Assembly (NCBI RefSeq): GCF_009765215.1
Contig: NZ_VLNV01000001.1
Span: forward strand, 992,001-1,056,000
Direction of reading: 5' to 3'
Length of the DNA: 64,000 nucleotides
Source: Lysobacter prati
GTDB taxonomy: Bacteria; Pseudomonadota; Gammaproteobacteria; Xanthomonadales; Xanthomonadaceae
Position numbers and translations under genes: made by a program. Below are positions 24,953 through 33,962 of the stretch, in pieces (position 1 is the stretch's first letter; each line of letters opens with the position of its first letter). The notes beneath the pieces are model-generated. The model was given only the letters and a program-made list of their open reading frames with translations, was not told the origin of the DNA and searched no databases.

Positions 24953-26376
24953 GCGACACTTCCGATCGTCTGCCGCCCGATCACAACGAACCGTGTGAGG
25001 CGGCCGCGCAGGCATCGTCGAGCGTCGAGGACGGCGGCCTGCTCGACCCTCGCTATCGCAGTGTCACGCTCGGCGCGGTCGCACTGGTCGCGCTGTATGC
25101 GTTCGAAGCCCTGGCCGTCGCCACCGCCATGCCGACAGTGGCACAGGCCCTCGACGGACTGCCGCTGTATGCACTCGCCTTTGGCGGCACCCTCGCCGCC
25201 TCGGTCGTCGGCATGGTCGTCGCCGGGCACTGGGGCGACCGGCTGGGACCGGCGCGACCGCTGCGCCATGGCATCGCCTGGTTCTGCGTCGGCCTGGTGA
25301 TCGCCGGCGTGGCGCCGTCGATGTGGGTACTGATCCTCGGCCGCATCGTGCAGGGCTTCGGCGGCGGGTTGATGTCGGTGGCGCTCTACGTCGCGGTCGG
25401 ACGCGTGTACCCGCAGCAGCTGCACTCCCGCATCTTCGCCTCGTTCGCCGCGGCCTGGGTGTTGCCGGCGGTGATCGGTCCGGCGATCAGCGGCTTGCTG
25501 GTCGAGCACGTGGGCTGGCGCTGGGTGTTCCTGTCGGTGCCGCTGATCGCGCTGGCCGCAGCGTGGTGCGTACTGCCGGCCCTACGTGGGCTGGGCACGC
25601 CGGCGGGCGGAGATCATGACGCCAGGGTCGAGCAGCCACACCGCATCGCCTGGGCGATCGGCGCCGCCGCGAGCGCGCTGGTATTGCACTACGCCGGCCA
25701 GCAGCACCATGCCGGCGCCTTGCCGTTGCTCGTGTTGGCAGTGACCGGTGTGGTCGGATGCGCCTGGCAATTGCTGCCACGCGGCACGCTGCGCGCCGCA
25801 CGGGGGCTGCCGACGGTGATCGCGATGCGCGGCATCGCCTCGGCGGCGTTCTTCGGCACCGAAGTATTCGTGCCTTTGCTGCTATCGCGCGAGCGCGGAC
25901 TGTCCCCTACCGCCGCCGGCGCCGTACTCACCGCCGGCGCGATCGGCTGGTCGCTAGGTTCGTGGTGGCGCAGCCGGTCGTGGCAGCCGTTCACGCCGCC
26001 GCAGTTGTTGCGCATCGGCATGTGCCTGATCCTGGTCGGCGTCAGTGGCGTGGCGATGTCGATCGCGCCCTCGCTGCCGGTGGCCGTCGGTATCGTCGGC
26101 TGGATCGTCGCCGGCTTCGGCATGGGCGCGCTGTTCCCGACGCTTTCGGTGCTGACTTTGCAACTGTCGCCGCCGACGCAACAGGGCCTCAATGCATCGG
26201 CGCTGCAGTTGTGCGACTCGCTGTCCACCGCCGCCGTGCTGGCGGTGGGCGGTTCGATCTTCGCCGCCTTGCTGTCGCGCGCGCCGTCGTGGGCCTATCT
26301 GTCCGCGTTCGCGTTCTCGGCGCTGCTGGCCCTGCTCGGCGCATCGCTGGCGCCACGCGTCAACGCTTCTCGGTAA
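24949..26376 (+). CDS. MFS transporter, drug-efflux type (SoxR target)
   Basis: A 475-residue major-facilitator protein with about 12-14 membrane segments. It shows the loop motif GHWGDRLGPARPLRHG (motif A), ILGRIVQGFGGGLM, and motif C-like AAWVLPAVIGPAISG, which point to a drug/H+ antiporter. The N-terminal 35 residues are acidic and cytoplasmic. It is translationally coupled (GTGA) to the oxidoreductase gene under the SoxR promoter, so export of redox-active compounds is the simplest reading. It overlaps the convergent HD gene by 17 nt. Confidence 0.88.
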   Translation: MSDTSDRLPPDHNEPCEAAAQASSSVEDGGLLDPRYRSVTLGAVALVALYAFEALAVATAMPTVAQALDGLPLYALAFGGTLAASVVGMVVAGHWGDRLGPARPLRHGIAWFCVGLVIAGVAPSMWVLILGRIVQGFGGGLMSVALYVAVGRVYPQQLHSRIFASFAAAWVLPAVIGPAISGLLVEHVGWRWVFLSVPLIALAAAWCVLPALRGLGTPAGGDHDARVEQPHRIAWAIGAAASALVLHYAGQQHHAGALPLLVLAVTGVVGCAWQLLPRGTLRAARGLPTVIAMRGIASAAFFGTEVFVPLLLSRERGLSPTAAGAVLTAGAIGWSLGSWWRSRSWQPFTPPQLLRIGMCLILVGVSGVAMSIAPSLPVAVGIVGWIVAGFGMGALFPTLSVLTLQLSPPTQQGLNASALQLCDSLSTAAVLAVGGSIFAALLSRAPSWAYLSAFAFSALLALLGASLAPRVNASR

Positions 26377-26971
26377 CCGCGCGGCGCAGGTTGCGTCGCG
26401 CCTGCACGTCATAGCGCTGGTGGAAGAAGTCGCTGAGATAGATTCGCGGGCGAGCCAGCAGCGCCTTCAGGAAACGTCGCCGGTTGAGCTTGAACAGCCA
26501 CGCCGGCACATGCCCGCGGTACTCGGCGGCGATACCGCGGTCGTAGGCATCGAACAGCGCCGGCTCCGCGCCGAGGATGGCCATGTCGCAATCCAGGAAC
26601 AACGCCGCTTCGTCGTCGACATCCGCCGGCTGCAAGCTGCCGTGGCGCGCGGTCAGTTCGATCAGGTCGACCACGCGCTGCGCGTCGATGCCGGCCGTCG
26701 ACCACCAGCGCGAGACATGGGTCACCGCCAGCTCGGCCGAGCGGGTCTCGTTGTCGCGTCGCCCGGCTTCATAGATGGCATCGTGGTACAGCACCGCTAG
26801 TCCCACTTCCACCGGTTGCCGCCAGCCCGGGCCCGCGGTGACCTCGTGGTAGTGCCGCAGCACCTCCTGCACGTGCTGGAAGTTGTGATACGCACGCGGC
26901 GGCGAGGCATAGGCCGCCTGGAGGGCATCGAACTGCTCCTGCGGCAGGTCCAGTGGAAGCGCGACGGTCAT
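26360..26971 (-). CDS. HD-domain metal-dependent phosphohydrolase
   Basis: A 203-residue protein of the COG4339 type. The metal-site residues are YHNFQHVQEVLRHY (first His), LAVLYHDAIYE (His-Asp) and a late DCDMAILG Asp. Relatives are uncharacterised; nucleotide hydrolysis is plausible from the HD fold. The start at 26971 is the first ATG at which homology begins. Confidence 0.82.
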   Translation of the reverse strand: MTVALPLDLPQEQFDALQAAYASPPRAYHNFQHVQEVLRHYHEVTAGPGWRQPVEVGLAVLYHDAIYEAGRRDNETRSAELAVTHVSRWWSTAGIDAQRVVDLIELTARHGSLQPADVDDEAALFLDCDMAILGAEPALFDAYDRGIAAEYRGHVPAWLFKLNRRRFLKALLARPRIYLSDFFHQRYDVQARRNLRRAVTEKR

Positions 26972-27011
26972 CGGCACGGGTCTTCGTTCGCGGTGGCCAC
27001 GCCATTGTGAC

Positions 27012-27818
27012 TCAGGCAGCGAACAAAGCGGCCATCCGCGCCAGCAGCTGCGGTGACTGCGGCAGGCGGATGCCGAAGGTGTCTTCCAGCGTGCCACGCA
27101 GTTCGTCGATGTCCGCCAGCGTGCGCCGTTCGCTGGTGCCGTCGAGTCGGTGGAAGCTCAACTCGCGATCGCGCAGCGCATGGCGCCCGCCCGCGACCGG
27201 CCGGGCCACGCGCAGGCCGGTAACGAAGTGCGAACCGGGATGGGTCGACAGGAAGTAGTTGCTCGCCTCGTAATCGACCGGGTACTGCCGCTGCAGGTCG
27301 AAGCGGTAGAGGGTTGCCCAGCGATCCGGCAGCCTTGCCTGCATCCACCAGTCGCCGTCGCGCAGCTGCAGGCGGAACGTTTCGTGCGGCGTTGCCTGAT
27401 CGTCGCCGTCGCGCAGGGCCAGGCTCGCGGTCGGGGTGAGGCCGCCGAAGCCGACATCGACCAGGCGCGTGCCCTCCTCCAGCTCGACTCGAAGCAGCAT
27501 GTGGCTGCGCGCGGTGATCGCATCGTCAGGCTGGGTCCACAACACGCGTGCGGCGAGCCCGCTCACCTCAAAACCGATTGCCTGCAGGGCCTGGGCGAGC
27601 AGCAGGTTGTGTTCGAAGCAATAGCCACCGCGCCCTTCCTCCACCAGCTTGCGCTCCAGCGCCTGCGGCGAAAGTTCGACCGGTTGCCCGGCAAACGGAT
27701 CGAGGTTCTCGAAGGCGATGGTCGTGGCATGCCGGTAGGCCAGTGCATCAAGCACGTCGACGCTCGGGTGCAGCGGGCCGTCGTAACCGACGCGGCGCAG
27801 GTAGGCATCCAGGTTCAT
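27012..27818 (-). CDS. nat: arylamine N-acetyltransferase
   Basis: A 268-residue NAT enzyme that transfers acetyl from acetyl-CoA to arylamines and hydrazines. The Cys-His-Asp triad is clear: Cys67 in GRGGYCFEHN, His106 in RSHMLL and Asp121 in LVDVGFGG. The positions match characterised bacterial NATs almost exactly. The length is typical of the family. It lies 40 bp upstream of the HD gene on the same strand and may be co-transcribed with it. Confidence 0.93.
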   Translation of the reverse strand: MNLDAYLRRVGYDGPLHPSVDVLDALAYRHATTIAFENLDPFAGQPVELSPQALERKLVEEGRGGYCFEHNLLLAQALQAIGFEVSGLAARVLWTQPDDAITARSHMLLRVELEEGTRLVDVGFGGLTPTASLALRDGDDQATPHETFRLQLRDGDWWMQARLPDRWATLYRFDLQRQYPVDYEASNYFLSTHPGSHFVTGLRVARPVAGGRHALRDRELSFHRLDGTSERRTLADIDELRGTLEDTFGIRLPQSPQLLARMAALFAA

Positions 27819-27928
27819 GCGGCAACTCCAGGCTCGTTGCCGACGATTCTAGGCAGGACCGCGCAACCCGGTCGCGACGCCGGCGCAACGCACCTTCGTG
27901 CCAGCGGCGACCGAGATGGGCAAGGCCG

Positions 27929-28477
27929 CTACGAGTGCGACTTCACCCAGTCGACGTAGCGGTCCATCCACTCCTGCAGGAACTTGCGACTGCCCTCGCC
28001 GATCTGGCCATCGTCGCCGAACAGACCCTCCTTGGCGTGGATGAACACTTCCGGCTGCCCCATCGTGGGCATGTCGAGATAGGCCAGCGTATTGCGCAGG
28101 TGCTGCTGCGCCAGCGCGCTGCCGATCGAGCCGATCGAAGCGCCGATCACGCCCGCCGCCTTCCCGGCGAAGGCGCTTTGCCCATAGGGCCGCGAGGCAT
28201 GGTCGATCGCATTCTTCAGCACACCGGGCACGGAACGGTTGTACTCCGGGGTCACGAACATCACCCCCTTTGCCCCCGCAATTTCCTGCTTGAGGCGCTT
28301 CACCGGCGCCGCCTGGTGGCTATCGTCGTCCTGGTTGTACAGCGGCAAGTCGTCGATGCGGCACTCGTGGAATTCGAAATCCGCAGGACCCAACTTGAAC
28401 AGGCCATGGGCGAGCTGGCGGTTGATCGACTCACGACGCAGGCTGCCGATCAACACGGCGATGCGGTACTGGCTCAT
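27929..28477 (-). CDS. NADPH-dependent FMN reductase family protein
   Basis: A 182-residue flavodoxin-fold reductase: the FMN phosphate loop is IAVLIGSLRRESINRQLA, and the second signature is VTPEYNRSVPGVLKNAIDH. Relatives (ChrR, YieF, Azr) reduce quinones, chromate or azo dyes. The start at 28477 gives the usual MSQYRIAVLIGS. It sits alone between the nat and yjdM genes. Confidence 0.9.
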   Translation of the reverse strand: MSQYRIAVLIGSLRRESINRQLAHGLFKLGPADFEFHECRIDDLPLYNQDDDSHQAAPVKRLKQEIAGAKGVMFVTPEYNRSVPGVLKNAIDHASRPYGQSAFAGKAAGVIGASIGSIGSALAQQHLRNTLAYLDMPTMGQPEVFIHAKEGLFGDDGQIGEGSRKFLQEWMDRYVDWVKSHS

Positions 28478-28553
28478 CACGGGCTCCACACTGAATTGTC
28501 CGTCGCCTACTCTTGGAGCGGCGACGTGACCAGCCCGTGACGATTCCCTCCGC

Positions 28554-28895
28554 TCAGGCCTTGCGCAGGAAGATGGTCTTCAGCACCAGTCCCTTGATCT
28601 TGTCCGAGTTGCCTTCGATGTGCTCGGCGTCGTCTTCGACCAGGCGGATGTTCTTGATCACCGTGCCCTGCTTGAGGGGGATCGACGAGCCTTTGACCTT
28701 CAGGTCCTTGATCACCACCACGGTGTCGCCGTTGGCGAGGGTGTTGCCGTTGCTGTCACGGACGACCGTGCCGGCGCCGGCGCCGGTGTCCCCGGAAGCG
28801 GACCATTCGAAGCCGCAATCGGCGCAAACAAAATTGCCACCGTCGACGTAGGTGTTCTCAAGGGTGCATTGCGGACAGGCGGGGGCGTTCGGCAT
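28554..28895 (-). CDS. yjdM: zinc-ribbon protein YjdM (PhnA family)
   Basis: A 113-residue protein with an N-terminal zinc ribbon (CPQC ... CADCG) and a C-terminal KOW/SH3-like barrel (DSNGNTLANGDTVVVIKDLK). It was once called PhnA but is not a phosphonoacetate hydrolase. The true role is unknown. It lies 32 bp downstream of the DUF1622 gene and may be the last gene of that operon. Confidence 0.92.
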   Translation of the reverse strand: MPNAPACPQCTLENTYVDGGNFVCADCGFEWSASGDTGAGAGTVVRDSNGNTLANGDTVVVIKDLKVKGSSIPLKQGTVIKNIRLVEDDAEHIEGNSDKIKGLVLKTIFLRKA

Positions 28896-28927
28896 TGAAA
28901 TGATTCTGATGCGTGGGGCCGCATATT

Positions 28928-29326
28928 TTACGCCAGGGGACCTTCCCTCGCCGAAGCCGCCTCACGTGCAACGCGCTCGCGCGACTCTTCCTCGCGCTTG
29001 CGCATCTCCTCGACATCCTTCTCCAGGAAGTAATTGAGGAACGTCCGAATCACTGCCACCGCTGCCAACCGCCCGATCCCGTCCCAGTCCGGCGTCGTCG
29101 ACGACTCCAGAATGTCAGCCGCAAGCTGGAAGGTCAGCGCAGCGACCAGCCAGCGCGAGAAATCCATCCAGATCTGGCGGCGCAGGTGATTATCATGGTC
29201 ATGGCGCCAGACCATGCGGATCACGCCAACCAGGGCCTGCAGCGTGCCTATGACAATCACCAGCAGCGCGATGATGTCGATCATCACCACGATCGGCTCG
29301 GTGATCGCGATCAACCACTCCTTCAT
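28928..29326 (-). CDS. DUF1622 membrane protein
   Basis: A 132-residue protein with a first membrane helix (IDIIALLVIVIGTLQALVGV), the DUF1622 core IWMDFSRWLVAALTFQLAAD and a second region GRLAAVAVIRTFLNYFLEKD, then a highly charged C-terminal tail. The family has no known function. It follows the formylglycine-generating-enzyme gene by 27 nt in the leftward operon. Confidence 0.85.
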   Translation of the reverse strand: MKEWLIAITEPIVVMIDIIALLVIVIGTLQALVGVIRMVWRHDHDNHLRRQIWMDFSRWLVAALTFQLAADILESSTTPDWDGIGRLAAVAVIRTFLNYFLEKDVEEMRKREEESRERVAREAASAREGPLA

Positions 29327-29353
29327 GGCGCCCTCCTTCTTACCGCGGAACGG

Positions 29354-30343
29354 TTACCCGCGCACGACGCAGCGGAAGCCAAGATGGCAGGTCGAAGTAT
29401 CGATTGGCTGGGCCATCCGCGCCGCCGGACGATAGCGCCGGCAATAGTTCGGCGCGCACAAATGCGAGCCGCCCTTCATCACCCGGCGCGGGATCTTCAC
29501 CTGCGGCTGGCGGGGATCGAGGCTGGCCTCGCGCTCACCGCCGCGCGGATTCTCCAGCGTGCAGCAGGAATGCTGCTGGATCCGGCTGTGCTCCTGGTAC
29601 CAATCGGTGGTCCACTCCCAGACATTGCCGGCCATGTCATGCAGGCCGTAACCGTTGGCCGGATACGAAGCCACCGGTGCAGTCCACAGGTGCCCGTCCT
29701 GCTGCAAATTCTGCCAGGGGAACTCGCCCTGCCAGGTGTTGGCCATGTACTTGCCGTCAGGCGTGAACTCCTCGCCCCAGGTGAACTCCGCGGCGTCGAG
29801 GCCACCGCGCGCGGCGAACTCCCATTCCGCCTCGGTCGGCAGCGATTTGCCCGCCCACTCGGCGTAGGCCTGTGCATCCTCGAAGGCAACATGCACGACC
29901 GGATGGTCGCCCAGTTCGTCGATCGAGGACTCCGGTCCACGCGGATGCCGCCAGTTCGCACCGGCGATATAGGCCCACCAGTTGTAGTGATTGCGCAGGT
30001 CCACTGGCCCCTGAGCCGGCATGAAGACCACCGACGAAGGCATCAGCAGCGCCGGATCGGCACCCGGGTAGTCGGCCGGATCGGCCGGCCGTTCGGCCAG
30101 GGTGACGTAGCCAGTAGCCTCGACGAAACGCGCGAACTGCTCGTTGGTGACCGCGGTGCGGTCGATCCGGAACGCCGGCACCGACACCTTGTGCGCCGGC
30201 GCTTCCTCGGGGTAATGGTGATCTGATCCCATCAGGAAGGTGCCACCGGGGACGTGCACCATGTCGTCGTATGAATTGCCGTCCAGGCCCATGCTTTCCT
30301 CGTCTGCCGCGAATGCCGGACCGAGCTTAGCGTGAATGCTCAT
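29354..30343 (-). CDS. formylglycine-generating enzyme family protein
   Basis: A 329-residue FGE/SUMF1-type protein. It shows the fold markers VHVPGGTFLMGSDHH, LPTEAEWEFAARGGLD, YGLHDMAGNVWEWTTDWY and GGSHLCAPNYCRRYRPAARM. The two cysteines of LCAPNYC, spaced C-X4-C, correspond to the copper-binding catalytic pair of bacterial FGE. It should therefore oxidise the active-site cysteine of a sulfatase to formylglycine, and the cysteine-type sulfatase two genes upstream is the obvious client. There is no signal peptide, as expected for action in the cytoplasm. The ATG overlaps the HAD gene stop by 4 nt. Confidence 0.92.
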   Translation of the reverse strand: MSIHAKLGPAFAADEESMGLDGNSYDDMVHVPGGTFLMGSDHHYPEEAPAHKVSVPAFRIDRTAVTNEQFARFVEATGYVTLAERPADPADYPGADPALLMPSSVVFMPAQGPVDLRNHYNWWAYIAGANWRHPRGPESSIDELGDHPVVHVAFEDAQAYAEWAGKSLPTEAEWEFAARGGLDAAEFTWGEEFTPDGKYMANTWQGEFPWQNLQQDGHLWTAPVASYPANGYGLHDMAGNVWEWTTDWYQEHSRIQQHSCCTLENPRGGEREASLDPRQPQVKIPRRVMKGGSHLCAPNYCRRYRPAARMAQPIDTSTCHLGFRCVVRG

Positions 30344-31257
30344 GGAGTGAAGACCCGGTTCCAGTCGTTCTTCATGCTGACCACGCCGATGCCATATTCC
30401 CCGGCGTGGTCGAGCCCGTCCTTGAATACGCTGAGCTTGAAGTCGCGGTCGTAGGCGAATTCGCGCTCGTCATCGTCGTGATGCAGGTACCAGGCCATGC
30501 GCGGACCCTCGCCGGCCAGCGTGTAACGGATCATCGCCAGGTCGCCGTCGGAATTGCCGAAGGCAAACATCGGCCGACGCCCGAGGTGCAGGGCGATGTT
30601 CACCACCTTCTCCTCGCGGTCGTCGAAGCTGCCCAGCTCCGCCAGCTTGCGCAGCACCGGCTGGCCTTCGACAGTCTCGACCTTCATGCGGGTGCTGGAG
30701 CCGATGACCTGCTCGGGCGGAATCCCGTACAACTGCTCGGCGACCACGCGCACGAACTCGACGCCACCGCCGGTGACGATGTAGGTCTTGAACCCGTTGG
30801 CGCGCAGATAGTCCAGCAACTCGCGCTGCGGCACGTAGGCGCCCTGTGTGAACAGTTGCATCAGCGTCGGGTGTTTTGCGTCCGCCAGCCATTCGGAGGC
30901 GTTGGCGCGGAACTCGTCGACGGTCATGCCGGCGTGCGTGGCAAAGGCCGGCTCGAAGGCTTGCTTCTTCGGCAGCGTCGCCAGCGTCTTCAGGTCGCAG
31001 TCGAGCATCGCCTTGAACGCCGGCTTTTCCAGCAGCGTCGGGTCCTGCCTGGCCAGCAACTTGACCTGCGCCAGGGCGAAGAAAATCTGTACCTGCAGCG
31101 GGTACTCGCACCACAGCGTGCCATCGTTGTCGAACACGGCGATGCGATCGCTGGCTGGGACGAAGTCGGATCCGCCTTCGGCTGTCACACGTTGCACGAA
31201 GGACTGGATTGCGGCTTTGTTCGGCCCTTCGTTCCAGGAAGGTAACGGGTCATTCAT
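30340..31257 (-). CDS. HAD-superfamily phosphatase
   Basis: A 305-residue HAD hydrolase: motif I is VFDNDGTLWC (Asp43, Asp45), motif II is YIVTGGG, and motif IV is FGNSDGDLAM. A helical cap lies between motifs I and II. It is related to the phosphoserine-phosphatase-like group. Its location between a sulfatase and its maturase suggests a joint role in releasing sulfate and phosphate from the same kind of substrate, but this is inference. The start at 31257 has GAGGAA upstream. Confidence 0.87.
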   Translation of the reverse strand: MNDPLPSWNEGPNKAAIQSFVQRVTAEGGSDFVPASDRIAVFDNDGTLWCEYPLQVQIFFALAQVKLLARQDPTLLEKPAFKAMLDCDLKTLATLPKKQAFEPAFATHAGMTVDEFRANASEWLADAKHPTLMQLFTQGAYVPQRELLDYLRANGFKTYIVTGGGVEFVRVVAEQLYGIPPEQVIGSSTRMKVETVEGQPVLRKLAELGSFDDREEKVVNIALHLGRRPMFAFGNSDGDLAMIRYTLAGEGPRMAWYLHHDDDEREFAYDRDFKLSVFKDGLDHAGEYGIGVVSMKNDWNRVFTP

Positions 31258-31288
31258 TCGTATTCCTCGCGCCTTGCCCTCTCCCCAA

Positions 31289-31313
31289 CCCCTCTCCCGC
31301 AAGGGGAGAGGGG
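31289..31313. terminator. CCCCTCTCC/GGAGAGGGG hairpin between sulfatase and HAD genes
   Basis: A GC-rich stem (CCCCTCTCCC with GGGGAGAGGGG) around a short loop, in the 74-bp gap between two co-directional genes. A similar sequence recurs at 58198-58221, so it is a dispersed repeat. No U tract follows, so it may set relative expression of the downstream genes rather than stop transcription fully. Confidence 0.5.
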
Positions 31314-31331
31314 CTCGTCACCTGCTGCGTG

Positions 31332-32936
31332 TCAGCTTGAGCCGGACGGGACTTCGGCCATCTTCGACAGGGCGTCATCGATGGTGAAGCTGCCCGGCTT
31401 CTGCGCCGGCGGGAAATCCTTGAACGTGGCGGCGAACTGCGCCGCTGCCGTCTGCGCCGCATAGATGAAGTACATGTTGTTCAGGCACCAGTCGTAGTAC
31501 GTGTTCGACGTGATGTCCGCCCGCTCGTACGGATCCATCCTCAGGTTGAACACCTTGGGCAATCGCAGCTTGGTGAATGGCTCGGCCCATATCTGCATCG
31601 TGCCCTTGCAGCGCTGCTCGATGAAGACCAGTTTCCAGTGGTCGTAGCGCACAGCCAGCACGTCACCGTCGTCGCTGAAGTAGAAGAAGAACTTTCGTGG
31701 CCCTTCCTTGGCCTTGCCGGTGAGGTACGGGATGAAGCTGTAACCGTCGATGTGGTTCTTGAACTTCTTGCCATTGACGGTCGCGCCCTTCTTCAGCCGG
31801 TCGCTCGCACCCGTGTCACCGGCGGCCTCCAGGAACGTAGGTAGCCAATCGTGGTGCTGGACGATCTCGTTGGACACGGAACCGGCTTTGATGTGGCCCG
31901 GCCAGCGCACCAGCAGCGGCACGCGGAAGGCGCCTTCCCAGTTGGTGTTCTTCTCGCTGCGGAACGGCGTCATGCCGCCATCGGGCCAGCTGTTCATGTG
32001 CGGGCCGTTGTCGGACGAATACATCACGATGGTGTCGTCGGTAATGCCGAGCTCGTCGAGCAGGTCGAGCATCTGGCCGACGTTCCTGTCGTGGTCGATC
32101 ATGGTGTCGTGGTACGGCGACTGCCAGCGACCTGCCTGCCCCAGGCTTTCCTTCTTGGTATGGGTGAACAGGTGCATGTGGGTGGTGTTGAGCCAGACGA
32201 AGAACGGCTTGTCGGCCTTGTGCTGGCGCTTGATGAAATCGGTGGCGGCCTCGACGAACTCGTCGTCGCAGGTTTCCATGCGCTTCTTGGTGAGCGGGCC
32301 GGTGTCCTTGATCTTCTGCTTGCCGACCTTGCCCCAGCGCTCCTGCACCGTGGTGTCGTCCTTGTCGGTGGCCCAGCAGTGCAGCACGCCGCGCGGGCCG
32401 AAGTGCTCGCGGAAGCGCGGGTCCTTCGGGTAGTTGGCCATCTCCGGCTCTTCCTCGGCATTGAGGTGGTAGAGGTTGCCGAAGAATTCGTCGAATCCGT
32501 GCACCGTGGGCAGGAACTTGTTGAGGTCGCCGAGGTGGTTCTTGCCGAACTGCCCGGTGGCGTAACCGCGGTCCTTGAGCAGGTCGGCGGTGGTCACCGT
32601 CTCGGGCTGCAGACCCTGCGGCGCGGCCGGGATGCCGACCTTCGACAGGCCGGTGCGGTACACGCTCTGGCCGGTGATGAAGGACGAGCGGCCTGCCGTG
32701 CAGGACTGCTCGCCGTAGGAATCGGTGAACAACATGCCTTCACTGGCGATGCGGTCGATGTTGGGCGTCTGGTAGCCCATCAGACCGCGGGTGTAGCAAC
32801 TGAGGTTGGCAATGCCAATGTCGTCGCCCCAGATCACGAGGATGTTGGGCGGCTTCTTGCCGCTGGCCGCCTTGGCCGTAGGCTTCGCTGCCGGTTTTGC
32901 CGCAGCCTTGCTGGCGGCCTTCTTTGCTGTTGCCAT
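31332..32936 (-). CDS. type I sulfatase (arylsulfatase), cysteine type
   Basis: A 534-residue alkaline-phosphatase-superfamily sulfatase. The active site is SCTAGRSSFITG, with Cys79 as the residue converted to formylglycine and Arg83 conserved (a C-x-A-x-R variant). Metal ligands are visible in IWGDDIG (Asp38, Asp39) and SSDNGPHM. KDRGYATGQFGKNHLG is the second sulfatase signature. Unusually, the N-terminus is a Lys/Ala-rich tail (residues 1-30) like histone H1 repeats instead of a signal peptide, so the enzyme may be cytoplasmic. A strong GGAGGAG site precedes the ATG. The maturase gene lies two genes downstream. Confidence 0.93.
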   Translation of the reverse strand: MATAKKAASKAAAKPAAKPTAKAASGKKPPNILVIWGDDIGIANLSCYTRGLMGYQTPNIDRIASEGMLFTDSYGEQSCTAGRSSFITGQSVYRTGLSKVGIPAAPQGLQPETVTTADLLKDRGYATGQFGKNHLGDLNKFLPTVHGFDEFFGNLYHLNAEEEPEMANYPKDPRFREHFGPRGVLHCWATDKDDTTVQERWGKVGKQKIKDTGPLTKKRMETCDDEFVEAATDFIKRQHKADKPFFVWLNTTHMHLFTHTKKESLGQAGRWQSPYHDTMIDHDRNVGQMLDLLDELGITDDTIVMYSSDNGPHMNSWPDGGMTPFRSEKNTNWEGAFRVPLLVRWPGHIKAGSVSNEIVQHHDWLPTFLEAAGDTGASDRLKKGATVNGKKFKNHIDGYSFIPYLTGKAKEGPRKFFFYFSDDGDVLAVRYDHWKLVFIEQRCKGTMQIWAEPFTKLRLPKVFNLRMDPYERADITSNTYYDWCLNNMYFIYAAQTAAAQFAATFKDFPPAQKPGSFTIDDALSKMAEVPSGSS

Positions 32937-33035
32937 TGCTACTCCTCCAGTAACCAGTGGGGACAACGCGTCACAGCATCGCGTCACCTGCAGTCGACGA
33001 GGCGCTGGATTCCTGGGTCGCCGGGCCGCGTTTGC

Positions 33036-33548
33036 TCAGCCCAGCAAGGGAACGTTGAATGCCATGCTGGCCGCGGCCAGCAGGCCAAGCAGCCACAACA
33101 GGCCGGCGGTAATAAGCGTCAGCGATACCGGGTACTTGCTTTCCCCGTGAACCAGACCCTGTTGCATCATGAGCAGGCGCTCGGCGCGCAACTCGCGCAT
33201 GTAATTGATGTGGTACACGATCCCCAGCGTCAGCATGACCATGCCCAGCACGACCAGCGCGATGCCGAAGTTGCGCGGCTCGCGGCCGCTGCCATCGAGG
33301 ATCTTCGACGCCTGCATCTTCTGGAACACCTGGAAGATGGTGAAGCCGAAGCTGATCAGCGACAGCGCCGTGCGAATGATCGACATCAACGTGCGGTCCG
33401 CGCTCATCCGCGTGCGCTGGAACGACATGCCGGTGCGGCGCGATGACAGCTCGACCGATTTCGCGTCGGTCGTGTCGTACGGCGGCTTTGGCAGCGTGGC
33501 CGACAGCGGCAGCTCGGGATCGCGGTCCTCGGGCAGGATCGGTGTCAT
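33036..33548 (-). CDS. DUF202 (YidH-like) membrane protein
   Basis: A 170-residue protein. The DUF202 signature is RTRMSADRTLMSIIRTALSLISFGFTIF (about residues 45-72), containing the first helix. Two more hydrophobic segments follow (GIALVVLGMVMLTLGIVY and LTLITAGLLWLLGLLAAASM). The family is uncharacterised. It begins 3 bp after the stop of the upstream membrane-protein gene and precedes the sulfatase by about 100 bp, so it belongs to the same operon. Confidence 0.85.
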   Translation of the reverse strand: MTPILPEDRDPELPLSATLPKPPYDTTDAKSVELSSRRTGMSFQRTRMSADRTLMSIIRTALSLISFGFTIFQVFQKMQASKILDGSGREPRNFGIALVVLGMVMLTLGIVYHINYMRELRAERLLMMQQGLVHGESKYPVSLTLITAGLLWLLGLLAAASMAFNVPLLG

Positions 33549-33551
33549 GGC

Positions 33552-33962
33552 TCAGAGGGCTCCAGCCTTGCGCTTCAACCACCAGTGCGCGATCCGGTCT
33601 GCCGGACCACGGAACAGGAAGTAAGGGACAAAACCGAGGATCAGCGCGACGTTCAGCGCCTCGAGCACGTGGAACGTGCCGAACACCTTGTACTGGTAGA
33701 TCGTGTCCATCACCAGGCCGAGGATCAGGATTCGCGCAGTCGCCTTGAACCCCTCGTGCAGGGAAGCCTGGCGCCGCACCGGGTCATGCATGATGGTCCA
33801 GAAATACGGATGCCGCCCGATCCTGGCGTCCTTGAATCCGTCGCGGAACGCGAGCAGCAGCGCCATGCCGGGCTGCAGGAACAACCGGAACGTCATGGGC
33901 CCCTGCGTGCGCCCGATCAGGTCGGTGTAGAAACGCACCACATCGTTCAAGAATCCGTCCAT
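33552..33962 (-). CDS. hypothetical membrane protein heading the sulfatase operon
   Basis: A 136-residue protein with two or three hydrophobic stretches (FRLFLQPGMALLLAF, ARILILGLVMDTIYQY, EALNVALILGFVPYFLF) and a basic C-terminal tail (ADRIAHWWLKRKAGAL). I recognise no named family. The ATG at 33962 has GCAGGAG upstream; an earlier ATG at 33983 is possible. It is probably co-transcribed with the DUF202 gene 3 bp downstream. Confidence 0.72.
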   Translation of the reverse strand: MDGFLNDVVRFYTDLIGRTQGPMTFRLFLQPGMALLLAFRDGFKDARIGRHPYFWTIMHDPVRRQASLHEGFKATARILILGLVMDTIYQYKVFGTFHVLEALNVALILGFVPYFLFRGPADRIAHWWLKRKAGAL

